This document shows positions 1-12,031 of a stretch of 64,000 bases of DNA, one piece after another. This DNA comes from Rehmannia glutinosa (Eukaryota > Streptophyta > Magnoliopsida > Lamiales > Orobanchaceae). The position numbers and the translations under genes are program-made. The DNA lies in NCBI GenBank assembly GCA_016081115.2, contig CM071925.1, positions 15,604,441-15,668,440 of the forward strand. Reading direction: 5' to 3'. How positions within the stretch are numbered: the first letter of the stretch is position 1; each line of letters begins with the position of its first letter. Under the pieces are notes generated by a model. It had not been told where the DNA came from. It did not search any database and saw nothing but the letters and a program-made list of their open reading frames with translations.

Positions 1-3000
1 TGATCTAATGCAAGGAATGATTGTGGATGAATTAAAGGATGCAGAATTTCTACCTCCGATTGTTTCTTTGGATGAATTTATGGAATCCCTTAATAATGAA
101 CCTCCATTTGAGAATTTATCAGTAGATGCAGGACAAAAGATCCCTCTTTCGCATGGAGAAAGCCCTAAACTTGCAAGGAACTCTCGGGCTTCTAATCGAG
201 CTTCAAACTCTCCTAAGGATGCTTCGTCCAATAAGGCTGGTGTTTTCAGGAAACATGATGTAACAACAAAATCGAGTCAGAGTCCTGCAAAACAGAATGT
301 TCTTCCTAGTATTATTCGAAGATTGAATATATCTGGGATGGTACTCTTCAGCTAAATATCTCATCCTCAGTCGCTGTTGGTGGTCTGTTTCAAAGGTATG
401 TGTGTTTGTAGGTTGAGAACACAAACCAAGATTGCTCTCTCACCCTCTTGTGCATTTCACATATACTACAACATACTTTTATGCTTCATATTTATTGAAA
501 CTTAGAATGGATATTTTTAGGGTTAATTACCAAGTAAAAGAAAAAAAAAACAAGAAAAAAAACCTTTTGATTTTCCCATTTACAAAAAAATACACATATC
601 TTTCTTTCAAAATTGCTATTTGTTTCACTCAACTTGGAATGGATATTTTTAGGGTTAGTTACCAAATAAAAGAAAAAAAAAAACTTGAGATTATTCCATT
701 TACAAAAAAAAACCTAACTATCTTTCAAAATTGGTATTTGTTTGCTCAAAATGGGTTTTTGTTAAGTAAATACAAACCACAAGGGGTTAATGTTATTTGT
801 AATACCCCTATTTGTAATTTTGAAAGATGGCTGGATCGTTTTAATGAGGCTAAACCTTAGTGGTAGTTTTTGTAATTTACACATAAATTTATGTGATTCT
901 AATCGCTTATAGCATATCTATAAAGTTGTTTAGAAATAAATCATAGTTGTCGTGATCACAAAATTAGCGGTGTTTGTTACGCTAAGATAAGTTACTTTTG
1001 ATGTTGTTCAGTTGGGTTTCCCTGATCTTTTAATTTCTGTCAACAGCGGCGAGAAGACATCCATGAAGGAGTGGCCTTCATCTCTCGAGATCAAGGGCAG
1101 AGTTAGACTTGATGCTTTTGAAAAATTTCTTCAAGAACTCCACATGTCTCGAACTCGTGCAGTCATGGTATATCAAGGCTTTCTCCTTTTACTTGTACCT
1201 AAAATTTTCCTTCTCTTTTATAGGCCTTTGGGTTTTGGCCTGGAAGGGCCGCCTTGTGGTCTCGCATGGCCAATGTTTAGTGGCATTGTTAGTCATTGTT
1301 TAGTTATAATGAGGTTGTATAACAGCAGCGCTGATAGAAAATATACCAAAGGGGTGGTAACTTTGCTGGATGAATGTTTTTGCTACAACATATACATTCA
1401 TGGGATAATGATGTCATTTTATTCGGCGAAGGAAACAAACAAACAGGAATCTGAATTTAAGTATTTGCGACAACAATTGCCAGTAATAATAATCAATAAG
1501 GTGACACCATTTGGTTTGCATATATGGTTGCAAGTTAAGCATAGCAAAACCTTTTGAGAGATTCAGTTATGTTTTATATAGATGCTGATGTTGTTGTTGG
1601 TGAGAAAGGAACTAATCTAATTGATTAAAGCCTTTTAAAGAAGTGTTGCAAAGCAGATTAAACCACATTGGAAACTAAAATATGTAATTCTAACTTTCCG
1701 TTATTGATTGAAGTGAAATACTGAGAGATTCCTTTGTGCTTGGGGTATTTTTCTGGTTCTGCTGTTAGTTTACCTAAATAATGGCACCATTGGCGTTAAT
1801 TTGATGTTATTTCGAAATTTGGACCTTGTTTCCTGCACGTTGATCATGGCAAATTTTCGTCAATCTTTTGTATTATTTAGATTCTTGGATTAAACAGCAA
1901 AGGCCATCAATGGCCACGAATTTTAGTACTAAAGTGAATCATTTGAATCGTATCAGATTAAATTTTATACCCAGCTGAGTTCACTTGGCAATTCAAATCG
2001 GTTAAATGTATCCAACATGCCATACCCAAATATATTTAGTGTGAATTCGTATTAAGTTATAAGCGGATTAAATTCTCGTACACAAAATGTAGTTGGCAAT
2101 AATACCATGTCGATTATGTAATCAAAAGTTGAAGTAATTTCTTGTATGATGTATCTGTACATTTTAATTGTCATCACTATGTTTTTGAAACTTTTTAATT
2201 AAACAAGTCTACTCTCTATCTGCAGGTTCTCCAGTTTGTTTTGAAGGACAAATCGTCTGAAAACCAGCGTGCTAACCTTTCTGAGGTAACAACTCTATTT
2301 ATCATTTCTCTCTTTATTCTTTTGTTGCCCATAAAACAATTCATACTTATGCATATAAGTAACTTTGTTATGCAGGCTATCGACTCGTATGTTACAGACG
2401 AGAGGCTAGGATATGCCGAGCCGGCCCCTGGGGTCGAACTTTATCTCTGTCCTCCAACTCCCAGAATAACTGATACGTTGAACAAGCTTATTACGCCCAA
2501 GGAAAATCCCGAGACCAATAATCCCATCGAAAACAGACTAATCGGTGTAGTTGTTTGGCGAAGAGCTCACATAAGCAACACAATATCACCTAACTCATCG
2601 TCACACCACAAACACTCCTCGAAAAAACAAGCTTTTCCTCCTCCTAAGAGGGTCCGAGATTCATCAAATGTTAATCCTAACACCCCAACTAGAACTTCCT
2701 CTCCCGTATTTAATAAACAGGCCGAGCCGCAAAAAGAAGATGACGATGACGACGATATCCCGCCTGGGTTCGGCCCGGCTGCTGTTGCTCGTGGGGCAGG
2801 GCCAAAAAGACGGCGATGATTTACCAGAGTTCAATTTTTCACCATCTGTTCCGAGAATTTCACCACGAAATTTGCATCATGGTGTGAAAATGAGTCAACA
2901 ACGTCCAGTAGAGGAAGTTAGAGAGCTGATTAAAAAATATGGGCAGAGTGGGAATAGTTTAACGAATAGAGTAGATAATAGGGGTAGTATTGGGATTGAA

Positions 3001-3222
3001 CCTTGGAATGACGACGACGATGATGATATTCCAGAGTGGCGGCCTCAAGCGCCGCCACCACAACTGCCACCCTATCCGGTAGCTCACGGCCAACAGCCGC
3101 CCCAACATATGGTTCCAGTGGTGACCCAGCAGCCACCTAGTGGGCTTGGACACCCGGCTCCGAGGGGTAGATGGGTGCAGCCTCCTGGTCCCTTACGTGG
3201 TCCGAGATGGAGGGGGTACTAA
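1..3222 (+). CDS. SPOC-domain / TFIIS-type transcription regulator, 3' part (partial, two frame breaks)
   Basis: This is the C-terminal part of the plant family that joins PHD, TFIIS-central and SPOC domains (Arabidopsis At5g11430/At5g25520 type); members act in the nucleus in transcription control. The visible exons are 1-395 (open at the left edge), 1047-1167, 2226-2285 and 2376-3222. The SPOC domain runs from IWDGTLQLNISSSV through EIKGRVRLDAFEKFLQ and DERLGYAEPAPGVELYLCPP to GLIGVVVWRR-like IGVVVWRR. A Pro- and Asp-rich tail follows, with two DDDDD-IP motifs (IPPGFGP, then IPEWRPQ) and a GPRWRGY end. The reading frame breaks twice. Near 310-325 one base is missing between LPSII and EYIWDG. 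Near 2780-2815 one extra base (or two missing) separates PPGFGP from DLPEF. Both sit by short homopolymers, so sequence error is more likely than decay. The N-terminal PHD/TFIIS part lies left of the window. Family identity is firm; an exact orthologue is not assigned. Confidence 0.85.
506..873. repeat. Diverged foldback (MITE-like) element with an internal 132-bp duplication, in a SPOC-gene intron
   Basis: The intron holds a T/A-rich segment with the wording of the foldback family seen elsewhere in the window: GGTTAATTACCAAGTAAAAG on the left and GTAGTTTTTGTAATTTAC on the right. The block starting AATGGATATTTTTAGGGTTA at 506 recurs almost unchanged at 638, so the left half is a direct tandem copy with a period of about 132 bp. 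An open frame through it (432-860) is low-complexity and not a gene. The rest of the long introns (396-505, 874-1046, 1168-2225) shows nothing recognisable. Confidence 0.5.
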
Positions 3223-5278
3223 TTAGTTTAGAGTTAAAGGGCTTTTTTGTAAATATATTTTGTTTCTTGTTTTAGGTTTATAGAACTTTTACTTTGTGAT
3301 GAAACCTGTTCTTTCTGTTATTCGGTCTACCCCTTTAGCCCTTTCACTAGCCATGACATGGATAACTGTTAAGCTTAATCAGTTTGTTTAATCTTATTTT
3401 TCTCATTCGTATTTTTTTTGTTTTAAGGACAAATTAATTTGTAAGTTGCTACCAAAATAAAATAATTTGTAAATTCCTAAAGAGGAATAGAGAAGAACAA
3501 TGGCATAAAATACAATGCAAGTCGAATACATCTACATGCCTAATTCTAAATTACTACCTTTTTATACAAACGACATGCATATCTTATATAAAAATACATC
3601 ATGCAATACGAAATTGAAATAAGAGATTCAAACTGTCATGAAAACGGCAAATTAACCCAAAACTTGCAACCTTGACAACACCATAAATTTTAGGGTTGAT
3701 TAGGAAAACACCCCAGAGGTTTGGGTTAATTACAGAAACCCAGAGATGTTTTCAAAATTACAAAAAAATTCCTCAAATTTAAAAATGTCTTAAATTCAAG
3801 TGAATTAGCTGTAATATTTTTATAATTGTGAGAGGGGTTTTGAAATGTTTTTTTCCTTATAAAGAGGAAAAGTGAAAAAGTTAGACGGATCAAATCTCAT
3901 GAGTTTTTGCAATTTCAAAAATATCTGAGTTTTTTTGTAATCAGCTCGACCCTCGAAGTTTTTTTGTAAACATTGAAGGTAAAATCTCATCGAAATATAA
4001 TCTTTAAAATTTAAAAAGAAAAAATCCACCAAGAATGTTCGAGTTTCCTAAAATGGTTTCCACGTCATTGGCGACGTGGGATAGCCAATCCATTGTTTTG
4101 AATATTTATCTAGCTTCAAAAAAGATGTTTAAATTTGGATAGATAGAATCCTTGATTTTTGGATTATTTGTTAATTTTTAAATTTCTTGTTTGGATTATT
4201 TGTAATCTTTTAAATTTGTACATAGGGTTGTCACATGGATAAATGTAAATCCGTCATGTGAAATTGGAAGAATGACAAATGTCCAAAAAATTAATGGGAT
4301 GGAAGACATGTGTCAATTTTATTTTTTCTTTTAGTATAGGGTATATTGAAATGTGTCCAGAAGGAACTATTAAATTAATTATTATATTTCTAAAATAAAA
4401 ATAAAATTTATTTATATTTTATTTTTTTCTAAAGGAATTTCACAAATTAAAAGACGGTAGATGTCGTTATAATCACTAGAGGAGAAGTGGGGGCATACTG
4501 GGCCTTGGCCAGGTGTTTCTCTAGCCATATAATGTTAAGAAATTAAAAAAATAGTTATAGTTTATATAATTTTTTCATTTATATATTTTTTTTTAGTTTT
4601 CCATTTGGCTCACCCCATTTTCGTGTGCTAAACCATATCAAAATAATTTGCACCAAACATTCATATAGATTTTGCATTAAATCTTTGGTTTGGAGGTGAA
4701 GTCAAGCTCCAACCTAAATTAAAGCAAATGCTTAAAAGTTAAAAGTGGGTGAAATTTGTTGTCTACTTTCATAAATAAAATTTAGAGGTCTTACAAAATT
4801 TGATAGTAATGCGAATCACTCTCATAATGTAAGAAAACTGACGGAATTATGGTATACAGTGATTTTTTTTAAACACTTGACCAGATCGACTAAAATCAAT
4901 TTAATGTTTTCCTTTACAAGAAAGTCAATTTAATGTTGGTTCATCAAATAAATACATTTTGTCTGTATTTTGTATTTATTTTGAGTATCTTAATGTAAAC
5001 TATTATTAGAGAAATAATAATTTTCAATAAAAGAATTGTAATATATAAATTACCCAATATATACGAAGATAATTATTCTTAGTAACTTTCTACGTGGAAT
5101 GTTATATAGTCATACTGAAAATCTATCTGATCAATATCTAAAATATGAGAACATGCCCCCAAATAGGTACACACTATTTTCATTTAAACCCCACATTTTA
5201 TCGCAAATTCATAAAGGTATAATTTTTCTGTTATCTTTCAGAAACCACAGTGGATGAGCTGAGACAGTGCAAGCACCA
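3223..5278. other. Intergenic spacer between the SPOC gene and PPD5
   Basis: No gene is visible. The start is the SPOC-gene 3' UTR (T-rich up to about 3450). A foldback element occupies 3691-3972. The stretch near 4490-4640 resembles an old DNA-transposon remnant: a similar phrase (GGC-CACCCCATTTTCGTGT type) also occurs near 19090-19110 in a TIC236 intron. The PPD5 promoter should lie upstream of 5279; no convincing TATA box was identified. Confidence 0.6.
3691..3972. mobile_element. Foldback MITE, subfamily A, copy 1
   Basis: The left arm reads AGGGTTGATTAGG, then CCCAGAGGTTTGGGTTAATT; the right arm ends in its inverted counterpart, TTTTTGTAATCAGCTCGACC. The arms carry runs of ACAAAAAA/TTTTTTGT that pair with each other, with an unpaired AT-rich centre. 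It has the same arms as the copies at 7981 and 12523 but is more diverged. No clear target duplication was found. Confidence 0.6.
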
Positions 5279-8200
5279 ATGGCAACACCACTTCCTTCAA
5301 TTAAATTCCACCATTCTCTCATTCCAAATCTTGCCATCTTTAGGTACCCTTTTTTCCCATCTTTCTTTAAACTATGCAGTACAAGTATTCTCCTTTTATT
5401 TTCGTTTTTTGTTTTTGGTAATGTTTTGGCTTTTTGTTGTTTGTAGGAACAATGCTCACAACATGTCTATTACAACCCAGAAGAAACCGAAATTACGCGG
5501 AAAATTGAGAAAAACAATTGCGAGTTTGAGTGATTCTTCAAGACCCTTTTCACAAAATGGGATTTTAAGGAGGGATTTAATGTTTATGGGATTTTCTTCT
5601 TCACTCTCTCTAATTTTGCCAACTTTAGGTATGTTGAGAAATCCATTCTTTTCCCTCGTACTGAATTAAGACTTTATAAAGTTATCTAATTGTGCAAGTT
5701 CATTCTGATATTGTTGGTTTGTATATGTTTTGGAGTTTTCTATCATATATATTCTTGAGCTGGGATTTTTGTTCTTTTATTGTGTTTTGGAAGATGGATA
5801 CTGAAGTAATTTCTCAAGGTAGAGTGTGAGCGTGGTTTTGCAGGAACCCATTTTCAAAGTTTCTTATCCAACTTTTTTGAAGAGCTTGCTTGATATGGGT
5901 ATTGATTAGTTTCTTCTTGGATGCTGCATTGTTGATGCTACAGGGTCTGCTGCTGAGGAAGAGTTGAAAATGGATTTAGTAGTTGATGATATAAATGCTT
6001 ATTCATATTTGTATCCGACAGAACTGCCTACCAATAAGTTTGTCTTCAAATGGTAACATTCATCTCTAATGTTCAAGTTGATAACTGATGATTCTGTTTT
6101 AGATATTGAATTTTACAATTACAATTTAAAGGTAGCTTTCATTGACTAAACTGAATCCATGTTAAGCTTCTGGAAATTTTTTCCAAAATATTGGTGCCTT
6201 ATTGTGAATCACATGATATAAAATTCAAAATATCAAAGAGGATAATAAGCCCAAACACTAAGTTACAAGTTTATTTGAGATTTATTTACAGTTGTAGACA
6301 ACATCAATTTGTCATTGTCCATCAAGAGATACAGTAAGCCTGGTCAAACTCCGTTCACGAGTTAACCTGCATGCTAAAAGTCTGCTCGGTCTGCTATGCT
6401 ATACTGCTATTGACAGCGTGAAGCTTAAGCTCATATTCAGTTGACGGATTTACCTCATTTTGCGAATTAGAGATGATTTCACTCTTAACACTTGGATAAT
6501 TCACTGCAAAAATGACTGGATTGAAAACCCTATGCTATTAAAAGGTTTTGATCTTTATGTTCAGTATGAATATTTTGAGAAGGTTGGGAATACTACACGA
6601 ATTTTGACATGCATGGTTTATGTGCAAACTCCAGCTCCGCAACCTCATTCAATCCCTGCTAGTCAAGCGAACAACTTAGTTAGTAATCACAAACATGATT
6701 CATTAACTTAATAAACAGAATCAAATGATTTACTAAGTTAATGAAAATAATCAAATGAGCTGGAAAAAGTGATTATCATACCTTGGTTTTCTACATTCCA
6801 CCGTGGATCAATGTAGTCTTAAACAGGCCTCAATTTGGATCAGTCCGGGAACCATCAGCCTTAAATAAATAGATTTCTATGTTTAAACTCTAAATTGTGC
6901 CTTTCGTTTCGTCAAACGTAAAGAAATTTATTTATGGTTACTTGTGAAAAAGAGTAGTGACGGTGCAAATAAATTTTATGAAAGCTCCATGCTATTGTTT
7001 AGATTTTTTTTGCTTTCTTTCTTTCTTATTTGGTGTTTTTTCTTTTTCCTCGATGTCTTTGTGTGTGAATGAACTGTTGATAACTTCTTTGTTTTTTGAC
7101 AAAGAAGAGTTATATTCCTTGGATTTACTAGATTTAACACAAAATGTTCTCTACTTCATTTCTTGTATCTTTAAATTGTAGGAACCTCACTCTTTTCATC
7201 TATTTGAAGGGTGGAATCTAGAAAGCCGGAGCGTTATTCATCAGCTGCACCATTGTCCCGTAAGTCAGTCCATTCATATCTTTAATCATGAAAATCAGAA
7301 AGGTCATTGTTGATAATATTTGTCACCTATACTATTGGTGATTATGTGGAAGAACTTCCTTTTACTGAAATGAGATTTTGGCACATCATCAGTGAGCTTA
7401 ACCACACATTTGTTGACAATTATACAGCTGATGCACGCCTTCGCATCGTGTCTGAGAGGGTTGATTTTATTGATAACCTCATAATTTCAGTTTCGGTAAT
7501 TTAAATTTACCATGTTTTTCCATAATCTTAAAATAATATCATGTATTTCCTTTGAGCATTGTACTTGTACTCTTTGATTCAGATAGTTCCCCCAAACTCA
7601 CTGTTCTTGAAATCTGAAGACAAAAATACATGGAGTGCAAAAGACGTTGCTGATTCTGTTTTAGCTGACAAGTCTGCTCTGGTATTTTGCCTCTCTTGTT
7701 TAACATGTATGTAAGGATTTTGTGTCCTTTTTTGTGAAGATTCATGTAAATCATATGACTAAAAAATAAAAACTTTAATCATACCCACCACGTATGTCCT
7801 GCTTAATTGTTTCACTTCTTTCTGTTAACTCTGTCTAAACTAACCATGGCTGAAAGTGCCATTTTTCAAATCATGTAATATGCTGTGGTGAACTCTGATT
7901 TGTGATTATAGATACAAAGAGCTGGGTAATGGAAGCCATGTTGACTTTTTACATCAATGATTTTACATAACTAATAAACAGGGATAATTACAAAAACTAC
8001 CCCTGAGGTTGGGTTAAAAAAAACCACAGCTTTTTGAAAATTACATACAAAAAACTCCTTGAGCTTTGATTCTTTACTACACTCTACCCCCTTCATAAGC
8101 AAAAGCATTTCAAGGGAATTTTTTTGTAATTTTAAAACATCTCTGGGTTTTTTTTGTAATTAACCCAAACTCCAGGGGTAGTTTTATAATGATCCCTTAA

Positions 8201-10782
8201 TAAATATTGGATAGTGGTGCTTTAATACCAGGATTGTTGCAATTCAAATTCCTATTTGCCATTTGGAGGGTAAAAGTTGGTGTTTGAAGAAATGTCTAAT
8301 ATGTCAATGATGTAACCTACGACTCCTCAGCTGCATCAATAAATCCATTTCAAGACTTTTAAATCATATCTTTCTTGCATCTCCACAAGGCTGCCTGTTC
8401 TCAGTTCAGTCATGCTTTCTTAATTGTTAGTTGGCTATTTTCGCGCAATATGTGCTTAAAATGAAATATACTGTTGATAACAGCGGGTAACCTCTAGTCA
8501 GCGAATGGACGAAAGCTCGGTCCTTGATGCACATTCATCTACAGTAAGTTTTATTGTGTCGAGTCGTTGTATTGCAATTACTAGTGCTCTAATCCTCAGT
8601 GTGATAGTGCAATCAGTTTTGTTAACAGCTCATTGTATTTCCCCCTTAGGTTGACGGCGAGCCATATTGGTATTATGAATATTTGGTCCGAAAGTCACCA
8701 ACCAAATCTGTAAGTCTCCTAATTTATTAGATAAGTACGGATGAAGATCAACGGAGGTGCTTATTCATAATAGTTAATGCTGAATGATGCAGGCTCAGGA
8801 ATCAAACCTTTACCGACATTTTGTGGCTTCGACAGCTGCACGTGACGGTAGGATATCATACTAATATGAATGAGTCATCTAACTTTTTGCATGTAGCCCT
8901 AGTATGAAGAGTTTATTACCTTTCTCAGCTCGTCATATTAGGACCATATTCATGACATTGGGTGCTGGAGCATCCTAGTTTCATGAATTTTTTGGTTATT
9001 ATTTTATTGGCTAATGAGATTTTAATCAAGTGTTTCCATTCATGAAATTGGTGTTTGTTTGCCATGATTTTATGTTAAATGGATTTCCTGTTTTTATATT
9101 TTGCTGGTTAACTTATTAAAGAATTATTTATCACAGGTTATTTGTACACTCTCAGTGCTTCGACTCTAAGCAAGCAGTGGAATAAAGTAAGTATAATTTT
9201 TTTCTCCGGGAAACCCCATGCTTTCATAAAGTCTAGTTCACCGTCTCGACCCTGATAGATTATAAAAATGAGACTGGCCTTAGTATAAAATATATGCAAA
9301 GTCACTTTTACCCTTATTTAGTACGTTGAGCGGAAAGACGGGCAATATATATAACATTCAACTTTCGGGTGATACTCAGCTCTAAATCAAATTTGACTCT
9401 ACCAGAGATTAAAAGGAAACTTAGTAGATTTTTACATGTGTAATTACTGAACAGGGCCGTTCCGGTGCTTTAAAGGGTCTGGTGCGAAAATAAAAAGAGG
9501 CCCCTCTTTATTCATATAAAAAAAAACCTAAAAATAACGAATGAATCAATATGACGAAAAGTAATTTCATTGATCAAAACATAAAAATAAATATAAAATA
9601 ACAAAACATTATATTTCATTATCAATGTTTCTAATTTTATTAAAATAATAAAAATTAATGAAACATCATTTCGATTTTAATGTTTTCATTTTTTATTAAA
9701 ATAATGCTACAAAAGAGATACTTTAATATTATTAGTTCATGGACTAGAAAAGAATAAATCCTAAAACAAAAAATATTTGGGAAAAAAATAAAAGGATTTT
9801 ATTTTAGATGGGAGAGAAGGACCATATGGAATAAAAAATAAATATAGGTGAAAATTAAATAACTAAATCTAAATATATATTAAAATTTAAAAAGAACTTG
9901 AGGAAGAATCTTAAGCAAAATAGAATAGATTCATACTAATGAATAAGACAGCTAAAGATAAATAATTCTTTGTTGATGTGGTTCCGAGCGAATGTGTGAC
10001 ACTGATTATGGTTTTTGGTGTATTTTTTTGTTAAAATACTAACAAGTTGTAGTGGATTCTTTTTTGAATTAAAATGTTGAAAAGTGAAAATTTGGTAAAA
10101 GAATTAATAGAAATAAGGACCAAAATGTTGAAAATGTGAAAAATTGAAAATTTGGTAAAATAGTTAAAAAGAAAAATATAAGAACCCAAAAATTTGCAAC
10201 AGAAGAAATTCGAGCCCATAACCTCATGCATGGACGGAAGTGCAAAACCGACTATGCTAGCTCCTCAATCGTATGAATTTACAGCCGTATCTATACATAT
10301 ACCAATTCTTATCTTTTTAAACCATTAAAAAAGTGAAAAAAAAATCGGGGTTGGGGGCCCTTGCCGGAGGGGGGCCCTGTGCGGCGGCGCCGTCTTGGCC
10401 ACCCCTAGGACGGCTCTGTTACTGAAGTTGCTTATAGTTTCAACTTTCATCAAGTTTGCTACACTTAATGATCACATGTTTTCAGTTTGGACTATTTACA
10501 GATAAGCATGCGTCCAAATCTATGGGAAATATTATGATTTTGTCTACTTTAGCCTGCAATTGAGACCCTTTTTCGGTTTTATCCACATTATTTCTCACTT
10601 ACTCTTCATTCAATCTACATAATGTGGACAAAGGTGAAAAAATATAGGAGTTGTTTTGATGGTTGTTTTATCACATCACGCAGATGGGGCCGTTCTTGGA
10701 GAAAACCGTGGCATCTTTCCGCCTTATCCCTCCTACAGAAAATTATGTGCCTCCTTACAAGGACCCCTGGAGATTTTGGTGA
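5279..10782 (+). CDS. PPD5: PsbP domain-containing protein 5, chloroplast thylakoid lumen (PPD5)
   Basis: Eleven exons join without a frame break into 298 aa: 5279-5343, 5447-5628, 5944-6052, 7210-7259, 7428-7495, 7583-7681, 8484-8543, 8650-8709, 8793-8847, 9137-9186 and 10684-10782. All introns are GT..AG. PPD5 is a PsbP-fold protein of the thylakoid lumen. Residues 1-62 look like a stromal transit peptide (Ser/Lys/Arg-rich). Residues 63-68 are RRDLMF, a twin-arginine Tat signal, followed by a hydrophobic stretch and a GSAA cleavage site near 83-86. The mature PsbP domain holds INAYSYLYPTELPTNKF, RIVSERVDFIDNLIISVS, GEPYWYYEYLVRKSP, YLYTLSASTLSKQWNK and the C-terminal VPPYKDPWRFW. The length fits Arabidopsis PPD5 (about 297 aa). 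Family knowledge links Arabidopsis PPD5 to NDH complex activity and strigolactone-type effects; that part is recalled, not shown here. Introns 6 and 10 carry transposons. Confidence 0.95.
7981..8196. mobile_element. Foldback MITE, subfamily A, copy 2 (PPD5 intron 6)
   Basis: This is the clearest family member. The left end GGGATAATTACAAAAACTAC-CCCTGAGG and the right end CAGGGGTAGTTTTATAATGATCCC are inverted copies over about 35 bp. The inner arms (GGTTTTTTTTGTAATTAACC) also pair. It sits within the 801-nt intron 6 (7682-8483), far from both splice sites. No autonomous coding is present. Confidence 0.75.
9452..10418. mobile_element. Non-autonomous hAT element with 8-bp target duplication (PPD5 intron 10)
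   Basis: The element is 967 bp and flanked by identical 8-bp copies TTACTGAA (9444-9451 and 10419-10426), the size typical of hAT insertions. Its terminal inverted repeats are CAGGGCCGTTCC on the left and the reverse complement of the right end, CAGAGCCGTCCT (10 of 12 identical). Both subterminal regions are GC-rich (GAGGCCCCTC on the left; GGGGGCCCTTGCCGGAGGG on the right) while the middle is very AT-rich. There is no transposase frame. It accounts for most of the 1.5-kb intron. Confidence 0.85.
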
Positions 10783-12031
10783 CACCTCTTTCTTTATTCA
10801 TCTCTGGAAAATCAACAACTTTTTCCCATAGTAGAATGTAATCAAGATTGTTTTCTTGGCCCAGGAAGAGTGTACCACTTTTGTAATGCCATTTTGTTTT
10901 AGTAATAGAAAATTCAGCACTTAGTTCTGGGATTATTGATATCTTGTCTGCTTCCACTTCTTCTTTCATTAAAGAGAATGTTTGCAAGCTTTTTCAGTTT
11001 TTTTTTTTGAAAAAGCAAGTTTTTTCAGTTAAAAGCATTGTTGCAGTTTTTCCGATTATTATGCTTGAAGGCAAAATTTTCTGACCCCACGCCCACCCAA
11101 AAAATAAAGGACCAAAATCCAGGTAAAGATATATTTTTTTAGTCCACGGCTACATTGATTTTTGGGTTAATTACAAATAATACACCTGAGTTTTGGAGTA
11201 ATTTGAGAAAACCCAACTAAGTTTAAAATTACAAAAACTACCCAGGAGGATTGATATCTTCTAACATTTTACCCCACCGTTAATTGACGTAACGAAACAA
11301 AAAATTGCTGACATCATCCAAAATATCGACCTAAAAATGCCTCTACAGTAGTGTTCACAAATTACGTAACATCAAAAGCCCTCCCTAGAATCTTACAAAT
11401 ACCCCCTCTCTCTGGTTACAAAGAAGAAACAATTTCCAAAAACCCTTTGGTTTTCTATAAATTACACAAAAATCCAAAAAATCTGAGGGTAATTTTGTCC
11501 ATCCACTTTTTTTTTTTGGTGGGGTGGGGGGAGGATTTCTGTCAGGGACATTATCAACTATACCCAAATTCTGGTAATTTTACCTCAATCCCTTAAGCCT
11601 CAAGGTACTTTTTGTTATTTTGAAACTTAGTTGGATTTTTCTTGTAATTACCCCAACCCTAAATGGTACTTTTGTATTAACCAATGATTTTCGATCACTT
11701 ATAAATTACAATATACCAGAACCAGACCAATAAGGAAGCTTCATACATAGAAAAGAAAAAAATGAATGGTACCCTATAAACAAAGCTCATTTCATATATT
11801 TTCAGCAAAGAACAATGAATATTTACAAGAACTGATTTCCACGGTCAAAATTCACTGGTGATGTCCGTGAATGAAAAGAATCAAAGACTATACATTAAAT
11901 AATACCACCATTGTTTCACCTTTGGAGACCAACAGGATGTTTACAGTTGCTGAGAGGGCTTCAAACAATTTTAAAAGTCTACAGCCCCAAAATTAAATTT
12001 CTACTACCTTCTAAGTATATATCCAGCAAAG
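10783..12031. other. Convergent spacer between PPD5 (+) and TIC236 (-)
   Basis: The two genes end towards each other here. The first 300 bases should be the PPD5 3' UTR and the last few hundred the TIC236 3' UTR. A foldback element fills 11164-11682. No gene is seen. A G-rich tract (GGTGGGGTGGGGGGAGG) lies near 11518-11534 inside the element. Confidence 0.6.
11164..11682. mobile_element. Foldback MITE, subfamily A, long copy 3
   Basis: The left arm GGGTTAATTACAAATAATAC and the right arm, ending TTTTGTATTAACC, are inverted copies; the inner arms AACCCAACTAAGTTTAAAAT and GAAACTTAGTTGGATTTTTC also pair. At about 520 bp it is about twice the size of the other copies. The centre (about 11270-11560) is unlike them and may be a secondary insertion or a longer progenitor. 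Confidence 0.6.

Noticed and set aside
432..860. 142-codon open frame in the SPOC-gene intron
   Set aside because: It runs through A/T-rich, internally duplicated foldback sequence and gives a low-complexity peptide; the flanking splice sites remove it.
1012..1557. 181-codon open frame over the second SPOC exon
   Set aside because: Only 1047-1167 is exon; the rest is intron read-through beyond a clear GT donor at 1168.
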